A DNA stretch of 64,000 bases from positions 1,364,001 to 1,428,000 of the forward strand of contig OY761989.1 of assembly GCA_963665165.1 (NCBI GenBank), written 5' to 3'. This document shows, piece by piece, positions 16,492 to 24,831 of the stretch (position 1 is the first letter of the stretch; every line of letters starts with the position of its first letter). Under the pieces are notes generated by a model. That model did no database searches, had not been told where the DNA came from, and saw only the letters and a program-made list of their open reading frames with translations. A program made the translations under genes and the position numbers. This stretch comes from G963663315 sp963665165 (GTDB taxonomy: Bacteria; Pseudomonadota; Gammaproteobacteria; Arenicellales; Poriferihabitantaceae).

Positions 16492-17562
16492 ATGCCAGCC
16501 ACTGATGATATTCAGTTGAGCGAAAGAGCACAGGCTGTTCTGAGCGGGTTGATCCATCGTTACGTGGACGATGGCATCCCTGTCGGTTCAAGAACCCTGG
16601 CAAAGGAGACCAACCTGTCCCTCAGCTCTGCGACAATCCGGAATGTGATGGCGGATCTGGAAGATCTCGGATTGATCCAGGCCCCGCATACGTCCTCGGG
16701 CCGGATACCGACGGTAAAGGGATACCGGTTTTTTATCAACGGTATTCTCAAGGTTGGGCCGACCGACAGCCGCTCCGTCGGAAAAATCTCGAAAAGGCTG
16801 GGTAGCGCTTCCGGGCCGGGCAGCATTCTGGCCAGCGCCACGGAAATGCTTTCCCAGATTACTTCCTATGCCGGGATCGTGTCCACTCCCGACACCCGCC
16901 AGGCCCGCATCAGGCATATTGAATTCATCAAGTTGTCCGGCCAGCGTGTACTTGCGATTCTGGTTACCGATGATGGACGGGTGCAGAACAAGGTGCTGTG
17001 GGCGCATCGGGAGTATTCGGAGTCTGAACTGATAGAGGCCACCAATTATTTCAATGGTGAGTACAGCGCCAAGACGCTGGATGGCGTCCGGACGCAACTG
17101 CTCCTCCACATGAAGCGGGATCGCAAGAGCATGCATCGCGAGATGAGAACCGCGGTCAGTATGGCGGGCCAGTTGTTCGATGGGGATCATGATGTTGCGG
17201 AAAATGTTCTGGTCAGGGGCGAGAACAATCTGTTGTCCATTCCTGATTTCTCGGAAATGGACAAGCTGAAAGCGCTGTTCGACGCATTCAAAACCAAACA
17301 GATTCTGTTTGACCTGTTGCAAAAAAGCATGTTTGCCGGTGGTGTGAATATCTTTATCGGAGAGGAATCAGGTTATGAGCCGTTCCAGGATTGCAGCGTG
17401 ATCTCGGCTCCGTATCTGGTCGATAACAAACGGGTTGGCGTACTCGGAGTGATCGGCCCGACCAGAATGCAGTATGAAGAGGTTATTTCTACAGTCAATG
17501 TCACTGCAAAATTACTGGGTAGTGCGTTGAGCGCTCAAAGTTCGCGCAGCCACTCCCAATAG
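16492..17562 (+). CDS. hrcA: Heat-inducible transcription repressor HrcA
   Basis: Repressor of class I heat-shock genes that normally binds CIRCE sites at groE/dnaK operons. 356 residues: N-terminal winged helix (LSERAQAVLSGLIHRYVDDGIPVGSRTLA, then SLSSATIRNVMADLEDLGLI and HTSSGRIPTVKGYRFF), then the GAF-like dimerisation domain and the closing CSVISAPY plus GVLGVIGPTRMQYEEVI. Divergent from nadK; grpE/dnaK are not in the window, unlike many HrcA-bearing genomes. The regulated genes must lie elsewhere. Confidence 0.94.
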   Translation: MPATDDIQLSERAQAVLSGLIHRYVDDGIPVGSRTLAKETNLSLSSATIRNVMADLEDLGLIQAPHTSSGRIPTVKGYRFFINGILKVGPTDSRSVGKISKRLGSASGPGSILASATEMLSQITSYAGIVSTPDTRQARIRHIEFIKLSGQRVLAILVTDDGRVQNKVLWAHREYSESELIEATNYFNGEYSAKTLDGVRTQLLLHMKRDRKSMHREMRTAVSMAGQLFDGDHDVAENVLVRGENNLLSIPDFSEMDKLKALFDAFKTKQILFDLLQKSMFAGGVNIFIGEESGYEPFQDCSVISAPYLVDNKRVGVLGVIGPTRMQYEEVISTVNVTAKLLGSALSAQSSRSHSQ

Positions 17563-17670
17563 TTGGATTCCTTCCCGCACCGCTGAACGCTGGACTAATG
17601 AACAGGAAACGGCCTCCCGGAGCAGGTGGCCCCGAGCAGGCGGTTGGCATCATCGGGGATTACTGAGCCG

Positions 17671-18225
17671 GTGTCATCGTATATCAGAATAGAGACCCTG
17701 TTCGGAGAGCTTGAAGCATTCGCGCCCGCGCGGGTAGGTGAATGGCGTCCTGAAAAGACGGTGGATATCGATATACGGATCGATTCGAACGGTGTCTGGC
17801 ATTACCGGGGCTCGCCGATCCGGCGTCATCGCATATCCAGACTGTTCGCCACTCTATTGAGCCGGGAAGACCGGGAGTTCTATCTGGTCACCCCACCGGT
17901 CAAATACAGGATTTCGGTGGAGGATGCGCCGTTTCTGGCGGTTGAAATGAACAGGCAGGGGCAGGGCGCCAGCCAGAGCCTTTATTTTCGAACGAATATG
18001 GATGAGATCGTACTGGCTGGCCGCGATCATCCCATTGTGGTTGAAACGGATCGTAAAACCGGAGAACCCGCGCCCTATATCGAGGTGCGCGATGGCCTGG
18101 ATGCTAAAATGACGCGGTCTGTGTTCTACCAGATGGCTGGACTGGCGGCGCCGACAGACCATACTGATACAGGCCGGGTCAATTATGGTTTGCACAGCGC
18201 GGGCACACTGTTTATAGTGGGATAG
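17671..18225 (+). CDS. DUF1285 domain protein
   Basis: A conserved protein of about 184 residues from GTG 17671 (an in-frame GTG at 17626 would add 15 residues). The conserved core reads IDIRIDSNGVWHYRGSPI, then LFATLLSREDREFYLVTPPVKYRISVEDAPFLAVEM, the pattern of DUF1285 proteins common in Proteobacteria. No signal peptide or membrane span; probably cytoplasmic. Function not known to me. It lies 30 bases before the AOR gene on the same strand, so the two may share a transcript. Confidence 0.8.
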   Translation: MSSYIRIETLFGELEAFAPARVGEWRPEKTVDIDIRIDSNGVWHYRGSPIRRHRISRLFATLLSREDREFYLVTPPVKYRISVEDAPFLAVEMNRQGQGASQSLYFRTNMDEIVLAGRDHPIVVETDRKTGEPAPYIEVRDGLDAKMTRSVFYQMAGLAAPTDHTDTGRVNYGLHSAGTLFIVG

Positions 18226-18255
18226 AATAAAACAAAACATAAAGAGACAAGAAAA

Positions 18256-20082
18256 ATGAGTTGGCAAAATAAAATTCTTCGGGTTGACCTGACGTCAGGC
18301 ACAACTTCAGTGGAGCCTTTGAATCCGGATTGGGCAAACCAGTATCTCGGCTGTCGCGGCCTGGGAACGAAATATCTGTATGAAGAAATGGATCCCTCTG
18401 TGGATGCGCTCAGTCCTGGCAATGTATTGATTTTTGCCACCGGGCCGTTGACCGGAACGATGGCGTCCACCAGTGGCCGGTACGGCGTAATCACCAAAGG
18501 TCCTCTGACCGGTGCGATCGCCTGTTCCAATTCGGGCGGAAAGTTCGGCGCGGAATTGAAATATGCAGGATACGACCTGTTGATTCTGACTGGCCGGTCG
18601 ACCAAGCCGGTCTGGCTGAATATCCGGGACGACCTGGTTGAAATCCTGCCAGCCGACGAGATTTGGGGGCAGTCGGTCTGGTTCGCGGATGAATGGATTC
18701 GCAAGAACCAGCAGGACCCCCAGGTCAAAATAGCCGCGATCGGGAAATCCGGTGAGAACCAGGTGCGGTTTGCCTGCGTGGTCAATGACTTGCACCGTGC
18801 GGCAGGCCGGTCCGGCGTCGGCGCCGTCATGGGCAGCAAAAACCTGAAGGCGATATGCGCTCGCGGCACGTTGGGGGTGAGAAGCGAAAATCCCGAAATA
18901 TTCATGGAGGCGGTCCAGGAAGCCAATGGCGTACTGCATTCCAGCGGCAACAGACGGGGTTTGATGAGGTATGGCACTCATGCGATGCTGGACAGCATGC
19001 AGGAGTTTGGAGGATTGCCGACCCGGAATTTCAGGGAGGTCACATTTGACAGGGCCGACAAGGTCAATCATGAGTCCGTTACCATCAGAAACCGGAACGG
19101 ACATACCAACCTGTTACGCAACGCCGCCTGTTTCGGATGCACGATCGGCTGTGGACGGATAGCGAAAATCGATCCGCAGCATTTCAGCGTCAAGGGCAGG
19201 CCGGAATACTGGGTCGCATCGGGCGGGCTCGAATACGAAACCGCGTTCGCCTTCGGTCCGGTCGTGGGCGTGGATGACCTGGACGCGATGACCTTTGCCG
19301 GATTCATGATGAATGAGCATGGCATGGACCCGATTTCATTCGGTGTCACACTGGCGGCGGCGATGGAATTGTTCGAGATGGGAGTGATCACCAGGAAGCA
19401 TACCGACGGGATTGATCTTGGTTTCGGCAGCGCCGAAGCGTTGGTGGTGATGTCTGAAAAAACAGGCCTTTGTGAAGGTTTCGGTCGCGATCTGGGGCTT
19501 GGATCCAGGCTGCTATGCGAGAAATACGGCCATCCGGAACTGGCTATGGTCGCCAAGGGCCAGGAGTTCGCCGGTTATGACGGCCGCTCAATGCAGGGTA
19601 TGGGGCTGGGCTATGCCACCAGCAACCGCGGCGCGTGCCATCTGAGGCACGATACTTTCACTGAAGATTATCAGAACCCCGGCACCCGGGGTAAAGCCCG
19701 GGCCTGTGCCACTACCCAGGATTTCGTGTCCATGGTGGATTCCACCGGGCTGTGCCTGTTTACAACCGGCACATGGGAGTACGAGGATTTCACGAAACTG
19801 GTGAACGCCTGCATGCCCGATGAATGGGATGAGGAGCGCCTGCGCCAGACCGGAGAACGAATCTGGAATCTGGAGAAACTGTTCAATCTGAAGGCCGGTC
19901 TGACGATCCGGGACGATACCCTGCCGCCGCGAATCCTGAAAGACCCGGCCCCCGCGGGGTTCAACAAGGGGGGGGTATGTCAACTGGACGTGATGATTCC
20001 CGAATACTATGAAGCCCGCGGCTGGTCAAGCGAAGGCATCCCTTCCAGGGGAAAACTGGAATCGTTGGGGATACAAGGTTGA
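18256..20082 (+). CDS. Aldehyde:ferredoxin oxidoreductase family protein (tungsto/molybdopterin)
   Basis: A 608-residue, full-length AOR-family enzyme. The N-terminal domain has LRVDLTSG and GCRGLGTKYLYEEM, then ATGPLTGTMASTSGRYGV, the bis-pterin cofactor region. Four cysteines match the [4Fe-4S] ligands of Pyrococcus AOR in spacing: C292, C295, C299 (CFGCTIGC) and C500 (STGLC). Such enzymes oxidise aldehydes to carboxylic acids, or the reverse, using tungsten. No adjacent ferredoxin, FAD subunit (AorA/AorC type) or cofactor genes are seen, so the electron partner is unknown. Substrate cannot be predicted; related paralogs act on other compounds. Confidence 0.9.
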   Translation: MSWQNKILRVDLTSGTTSVEPLNPDWANQYLGCRGLGTKYLYEEMDPSVDALSPGNVLIFATGPLTGTMASTSGRYGVITKGPLTGAIACSNSGGKFGAELKYAGYDLLILTGRSTKPVWLNIRDDLVEILPADEIWGQSVWFADEWIRKNQQDPQVKIAAIGKSGENQVRFACVVNDLHRAAGRSGVGAVMGSKNLKAICARGTLGVRSENPEIFMEAVQEANGVLHSSGNRRGLMRYGTHAMLDSMQEFGGLPTRNFREVTFDRADKVNHESVTIRNRNGHTNLLRNAACFGCTIGCGRIAKIDPQHFSVKGRPEYWVASGGLEYETAFAFGPVVGVDDLDAMTFAGFMMNEHGMDPISFGVTLAAAMELFEMGVITRKHTDGIDLGFGSAEALVVMSEKTGLCEGFGRDLGLGSRLLCEKYGHPELAMVAKGQEFAGYDGRSMQGMGLGYATSNRGACHLRHDTFTEDYQNPGTRGKARACATTQDFVSMVDSTGLCLFTTGTWEYEDFTKLVNACMPDEWDEERLRQTGERIWNLEKLFNLKAGLTIRDDTLPPRILKDPAPAGFNKGGVCQLDVMIPEYYEARGWSSEGIPSRGKLESLGIQG

Positions 20083-20101
20083 TTCGAGTGCGCCGCCGTA
20101 A

Positions 20102-22444
20102 TCAGGTATCCTGACCGGTCCGGTTGCCGGGAGGGTTCTTCTTCGGCCTGATCAGCCAGGCGCCGAGCGCGGGCAGCAGAATGACTGCGCCGACCATATT
20201 GACCAGGAACATGAAAGTCAGCACCGTGCCCATATCCGCCTGAAATTTGAGCGGCGCTCCAATCCAGGTGGCGACTCCCGCAGCCAGGGTAAGTCCGGTA
20301 AGCAGCACCCCGGCGCCGGTCGTGGTCAGGGTGCGCTCGTAAGCCTGGGCAAAGTCCATCCCTTCCGCGAGCCAGGTGCGAAGCCGGCTGTAGATATAGA
20401 TACCGTAGTCCACCCCGATACCGACACCCAGCGCCACCACAGGCAAAGTCGAGATCTTGAGCCCGATTTCCAGCAGGACCATCAGTGTGTAAGCCAGCAG
20501 CGATACCACCACAAGCGGTATGATGATACACACGGTTGCCGCTATCGAGCGGAAGGAAACCAGGCACAGCAGGATCACGGCCGTATAGACGTATAAAAGG
20601 ATGGGGAACTGGGAGGCTTCGACTTCCTCGTTGGTCGCCGCCATCACTCCGACATTGCCGGACGCCAGCTCGAAAGAGACACGCGTCGAGTCGGCCGGGT
20701 TGCGGGTGCGGAAGGATTTCACGGCTTCGACAATGCGCTCAATGGTTTCGGCTTTGTGATCGGCGGTATAGATCGAAATCGGCATCACACTGCAATCGGA
20801 GTTCAGCAGTCCGCTGCTGGTAGGCACCGGAGAGACGGCCTGTACAAGGGTATACTGATTGCGCGGCAATGTTTTCCATTTGAGACTGCCCTCATTCCAG
20901 CTGGCATTGATCGTGCGGGCGATTCCGGCCAGCCCGTGCACCGACTGAACTCCCTCCACATTGCGCATCGCCCATTCGAACTCATCCAGTGTCCGCATCA
21001 CTTCGTAGTCGATACAGCCTTCGGATACGGTAGTGGTGATCACGGTCAGTACATCGACGCCAATCCCGAAGTTTTCGGTAATGATGGCTGTGTCGATATT
21101 GTATACCGAGTCAGCGCGTAGCTCAGGAACTCCCTGATGCTCGTCACCGACCCGTATCTGCGGTGCAAAGTACGATCCGGCCGCCAGTAGCGCCAGGGCC
21201 GCGGCGATTACGAGCGCCGCCGGTCCCCGGCGCGCCACAAGAGCGATTCGAGACCACAGTGGACGCAACAGGTCATCTCTGGCGTGTGCTGCCCGAATTT
21301 GCCCGGCATCCGCGTGAAACCAGGAGAGCAGGACCGGAAGCAGGGCCAGATTGGTCAGCAGGATGAACGCGACCCCGAGGCTTGCAGTCAGTGCGATTTC
21401 ACGGATGACCTGGACCTCGATCAGCGAGATGGTAATAAAGCCGGCCGAGTCGGAAACCAGGGCCACGGCGCCCGGCAGCAACAAGCGGCGGAAGCTGGTA
21501 CGTGCCGCCTCCGGGCCGCTTGCGCCCTGAATCGTTTCGGATCTCACCGAGTTGACCATCTGCACCCCGTGGCTGACCCCGATCGCAAAGACCAGAAACG
21601 GGACCAGGATAGACATCGGGTCCATGCCGAAGCCAAGGGCGGTGACCCCGCCAAGTTGCCAGACTACCGCTACCAGGGAACAAGCCAGTACCGGTATCGT
21701 CAGGCGAAGCGAACGGGTATAGGCATAGACAAACAGGCCAGTGACGATAAAAGAGATCCCGAAAAAGATAATCACCCGGATCGCGCTGTCTGTGATGTCC
21801 CCGACCATCTTGGCAAATCCGACTATGTGCACATTGATGCCGGGGCGTTTTTCGGCCTGTTCGCGAATGTCTTCAAGCTGTTGCGCAACCTCCAGATAAT
21901 CCAGTCTTTTTCCGGTATTAGGATGAAACTCCTGCAGTTTGCCGCTGACAATGGCGCCGCTGAAATCATTGGCGACCAGCCGACCGACAATATCGGCCTT
22001 GAGGATGTTTTCCCGCACCCGGACGAATCCGGTTTCGGTTGGAGTAAAGTCTGCCGGCATTACATTACCCGCGGTGATTCCGTCTTCCACAACCTCCAGG
22101 TAGCGTACGTTCGGAGTCAGTATCGAGTAGACCTGGGTGCGGTCGATACCCGGCAGGAAGAACATGGCATCGGTCACCTCCCGCAGTGTGGTGAAGAATT
22201 CCGGGGTAAATATATCTCCATCGTCCGCCATCACCGCGACCACGATCTGGTCGGCGCCGCCGAACTCGTCACGGTATTCCATGAATGTGTGCATGTACTC
22301 GTGTTCCAGCGGCGCCAGTTTGGTAAAACCGGCATCAACCCGCAATCCGGTCGCGAACCAACCCATGACCAGGGTAAGCAGGGTAAAAACCGCCAGTACC
22401 ATCCAGCGGTGGGAGAACAGCAGTTTTTCAATCGCGGCGGTCAA
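20102..22444 (-). CDS. MMPL/RND-superfamily exporter
   Basis: A 780-residue membrane protein with the RND layout: one N-terminal span, a large periplasmic loop, five spans, then the same pattern repeated (a span near residue 410, a second loop, five spans near 600-770), about 12 in all. The motifs GVSHGVQMVNSV and GVGIGVDYGIYIYSRL occupy the equivalent positions in each half. This is the MMPL/HpnN-like branch, usually moving lipids or hydrophobic compounds, not the AcrB drug-pump branch. The start is TTG 22444. It is the last gene of the fabI-DUF1302-DUF1329-Asp-box cluster. Substrate unknown. Confidence 0.88.
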   Translation of the reverse strand: MTAAIEKLLFSHRWMVLAVFTLLTLVMGWFATGLRVDAGFTKLAPLEHEYMHTFMEYRDEFGGADQIVVAVMADDGDIFTPEFFTTLREVTDAMFFLPGIDRTQVYSILTPNVRYLEVVEDGITAGNVMPADFTPTETGFVRVRENILKADIVGRLVANDFSGAIVSGKLQEFHPNTGKRLDYLEVAQQLEDIREQAEKRPGINVHIVGFAKMVGDITDSAIRVIIFFGISFIVTGLFVYAYTRSLRLTIPVLACSLVAVVWQLGGVTALGFGMDPMSILVPFLVFAIGVSHGVQMVNSVRSETIQGASGPEAARTSFRRLLLPGAVALVSDSAGFITISLIEVQVIREIALTASLGVAFILLTNLALLPVLLSWFHADAGQIRAAHARDDLLRPLWSRIALVARRGPAALVIAAALALLAAGSYFAPQIRVGDEHQGVPELRADSVYNIDTAIITENFGIGVDVLTVITTTVSEGCIDYEVMRTLDEFEWAMRNVEGVQSVHGLAGIARTINASWNEGSLKWKTLPRNQYTLVQAVSPVPTSSGLLNSDCSVMPISIYTADHKAETIERIVEAVKSFRTRNPADSTRVSFELASGNVGVMAATNEEVEASQFPILLYVYTAVILLCLVSFRSIAATVCIIIPLVVVSLLAYTLMVLLEIGLKISTLPVVALGVGIGVDYGIYIYSRLRTWLAEGMDFAQAYERTLTTTGAGVLLTGLTLAAGVATWIGAPLKFQADMGTVLTFMFLVNMVGAVILLPALGAWLIRPKKNPPGNRTGQDT

Positions 22445-22481
22445 AAGCAGACCCGAAAATGAACAGGCTCCATGTCTGTTG

Positions 22482-23474
22482 TCAGGGCGGCGGGGGTTGG
22501 AATTCCGCGAACGAGTCCCAGGGCAGGCGGAGCGCCCCGAATTCCCCGATCAGCAGTATGTTGCCGTCGGCTAGTGGCAGCACGGTTGAAATGCCCTGAC
22601 GCGATGGCAGTTGTTCCAGCGATACACTGTGTCCCCCGTCCGTGCTGGTGAGCAGGGTTCCTTCCAGGCCGGTGATCAGCAGAGCGCCGGATTGCAATTG
22701 CGCGGCGCCGGTCAGGGTAGCGGTGGTGGCGGTCGGTATCTGTGTCCAGTTGTCGCCATTGTCCTCGGAGCGGAACAGATGCCCGCGGATTCCCAGCAAC
22801 AGCAATTGTCCATCTTCCAGCGCAAGGGCGCTGAACCACGAACCGGTGTAAGGGGAGGGCAATTCCCGCCAGTTGTCTCCGCCGTCATCGGAACGATAGA
22901 TCACCCCGGCCTCGGCGGCAATGAAAAGACGGTTTGGCGCGACCGGCAGCAGCGCGTTCAGGTGAAAATCATCCTCGCTGACGGTGCGTGAAGACCAGGT
23001 GTCGCCGCCATCTTCGGTGGACAGGAAATAGCCGTAGGCGCCGACGGCAAAGCCGGTGCGCGCGTCCCGGAACCAGACATCCAGTAAAGGGCGCTCTTCC
23101 TCAGGCGCATGGTGCACCATCTGCCAGCTTGCGCCACCGTCCCGGGTACGCAGAATCGCGGCATCGTGACCGACCGCCCAGCCGGTTTGCGGATCGTGCA
23201 TGTGTACGGCGGTAAGCAGGACACGGATTGGAACCTGCGCCAGTTGCCAGTTTACGCCGTCATCCGTGGAGATCAGGATGTGCCCCCGTTCGCCGACCAC
23301 CACCAGTCGCGCTCCAGTCGTGGCGCCGTCCAGCAGCAGTGAACGGCTTGCCAGGGGTGAGTGTGGAATTACCGGTTCAGCCGCACCGCTGTCCGTTGCC
23401 GATACTTGTGACGACAGGCACAGAAGGATCAGCGCCGCTGCGCTCCGACCCAGGCAATTAACGCAGGCCCTCAC
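22482..23474 (-). CDS. Exported YCF48-like Asp-box (BNR) beta-propeller protein
   Basis: About 330 residues from GTG 23474, chosen because GGGAG lies 9 bases upstream and a signal peptide (AAALILLCLSSQVSA) follows directly. The gene then overlaps the DUF1329 gene by 17 bases. At least six Asp-box repeats are visible (STDDGVNW, RTRDGGASW, STEDGGDTW, RSDDGGDNW, RSEDNGDNW, TSTDGGHS), predicting a periplasmic beta-propeller like HCF136/YCF48. Such propellers recur beside DUF1302/DUF1329/MMPL genes in other Proteobacteria as I recall, probably as an assembly or partner protein; role unproven. Confidence 0.85.
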   Translation of the reverse strand: MRACVNCLGRSAAALILLCLSSQVSATDSGAAEPVIPHSPLASRSLLLDGATTGARLVVVGERGHILISTDDGVNWQLAQVPIRVLLTAVHMHDPQTGWAVGHDAAILRTRDGGASWQMVHHAPEEERPLLDVWFRDARTGFAVGAYGYFLSTEDGGDTWSSRTVSEDDFHLNALLPVAPNRLFIAAEAGVIYRSDDGGDNWRELPSPYTGSWFSALALEDGQLLLLGIRGHLFRSEDNGDNWTQIPTATTATLTGAAQLQSGALLITGLEGTLLTSTDGGHSVSLEQLPSRQGISTVLPLADGNILLIGEFGALRLPWDSFAEFQPPPP

Positions 23475-24819
23475 GGCGCAGCGCTCCCGGAGTGAAGTCC
23501 CGGCTGGATAATTCGACATCCCAGGTGCACATGTCATACTCATTGTTGAGGCCAAGCGCCAGATAACGTCCCGCCTGCAGGTCGGTGTGCACTTCCAGGG
23601 TCAGCCAGATCAGTGGTTTCTGGTAATAGTTGATGACATGGCCCTCTGAGACTCTCCAGAGCTGATCCCGGTTGTCGTATATATCGGCCAGCAGAATATG
23701 CCAGGAATCTTCATCCACATACATGGTGCGGCGCTTGTAGACATGTGTTGCACCCTCCTTCAGGGTCGCTTCGACCACCCATACCCGATGCAGTTCGTAC
23801 CGCAGGTTTTCCGGGTTGACATGCAGTGGCTGGAGGATGTCGGAGAAGGACAGTTCATTGCTGTGCAGTTTGTAGGAGTTGTACGGCACATACATTTCGC
23901 GTTTGCCAAGCAGTTTCCAGTCATAGCGGTCCACCGCCCCATTGTACATGTCGTATTGGTCGGAAGTGCGCAGCCCGTCACTGGTGGTGCCCGGATTGTC
24001 ATAAGCGATATTCGGAGCTCGCCGCACCCGTCGCTGACCGGGGTTGTAGGTCCAGGCCCGGCGCGGATCGCGCAACTGGTTCATGGTTTCGTGCACCAGC
24101 AGGAGGTCGCCCGCCAACCGGGCCGGCGCCAGTACTCTCTGCTTGAACAGAAACGTGGTGTTGTCCAGTTGTTCCGGCGTCATGCCGGGCAGCGAGTAAC
24201 GCAGTTCGATCTCCAGCCCGTACTTCACCATGGTATAGTCGCCGCCCCGGGTTACCGCCGCCTGGCCGGTGACACATTCAACCGTTTCACCGCGGTAACG
24301 CAGCAGGTGGTTCCAGACCACTTCCTCTCCATTTTCCGGAATCGGAAACGGAATGCCGACTGCCGCGCCTTCCACCCCGTTGCCATTGTCAACCAGTCTG
24401 GCGGTTGCGGCAATCTGCCGGGTGGCGTCATAGATGCGTTGCGGCGCTGCCGCGCTGCGTCGGGTCTGATAAATCGGGAGGTAGAACGTCGGGTAAGTTT
24501 CCAGCATGCGCTGGAGGCCCACGGAGAGCCGGTCGCGATACTGGTCCAGATTGTCCTGGTTGATAATAAACAACGGTTTGTCGTCCGCGTAAGGGTTGCG
24601 ATGATGTTCGCCGCGAACATAACCTGGCGGCGGGGTGGTTATACCGCCGGTCCAGGCCGGGATCGTGCCTTCGGCGTTTCCGGCCCGTTCCGCCCCGAGA
24701 GGAGTCAGGTCCTTGCCGAGCCGGTCAATCTGGTCAGCGCTTATCCCTGCGTATGCCAGGGGGGATATCATGCAGCCGAAGACGAGTGCAATCCGGAAGA
24801 TGAGTGTTTTTCTTTTCAT
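23458..24819 (-). CDS. DUF1329 exported protein
   Basis: 453 residues with a Sec signal peptide (residues 1-24, ending LAYA). The mature part begins GISADQIDRLGKDLTPLGAERAGNAEGTIPAW, a recognisable DUF1329 opening, and contains NPGQRRVRRAP and the closing acidic/aromatic segments of this family. DUF1329 proteins are related in fold to LolA/LolB-like lipoprotein carriers, so a periplasmic lipid- or hydrophobe-carrying role is plausible but inferred. It lies 12 bases after the DUF1302 gene and overlaps the downstream Asp-box gene. Confidence 0.88.
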   Translation of the reverse strand: MKRKTLIFRIALVFGCMISPLAYAGISADQIDRLGKDLTPLGAERAGNAEGTIPAWTGGITTPPPGYVRGEHHRNPYADDKPLFIINQDNLDQYRDRLSVGLQRMLETYPTFYLPIYQTRRSAAAPQRIYDATRQIAATARLVDNGNGVEGAAVGIPFPIPENGEEVVWNHLLRYRGETVECVTGQAAVTRGGDYTMVKYGLEIELRYSLPGMTPEQLDNTTFLFKQRVLAPARLAGDLLLVHETMNQLRDPRRAWTYNPGQRRVRRAPNIAYDNPGTTSDGLRTSDQYDMYNGAVDRYDWKLLGKREMYVPYNSYKLHSNELSFSDILQPLHVNPENLRYELHRVWVVEATLKEGATHVYKRRTMYVDEDSWHILLADIYDNRDQLWRVSEGHVINYYQKPLIWLTLEVHTDLQAGRYLALGLNNEYDMCTWDVELSSRDFTPGALRREGLR

Positions 24820-24831
24820 GACGGTCTGGCC

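Noticed and set aside
20102..20114. Short inverted repeat TCAGG-TAT-CCTGA at the aor/MMPL convergent ends as terminator
   Set aside because: Loop of three, stem of five, inside the MMPL stop region and without a T-tract on either strand.
21284..22462. Plus-strand open frame of 392 codons opposite the MMPL gene
   Set aside because: Low-complexity, charged translation with no domain, fully explained by the codon structure of the membrane protein on the other strand.
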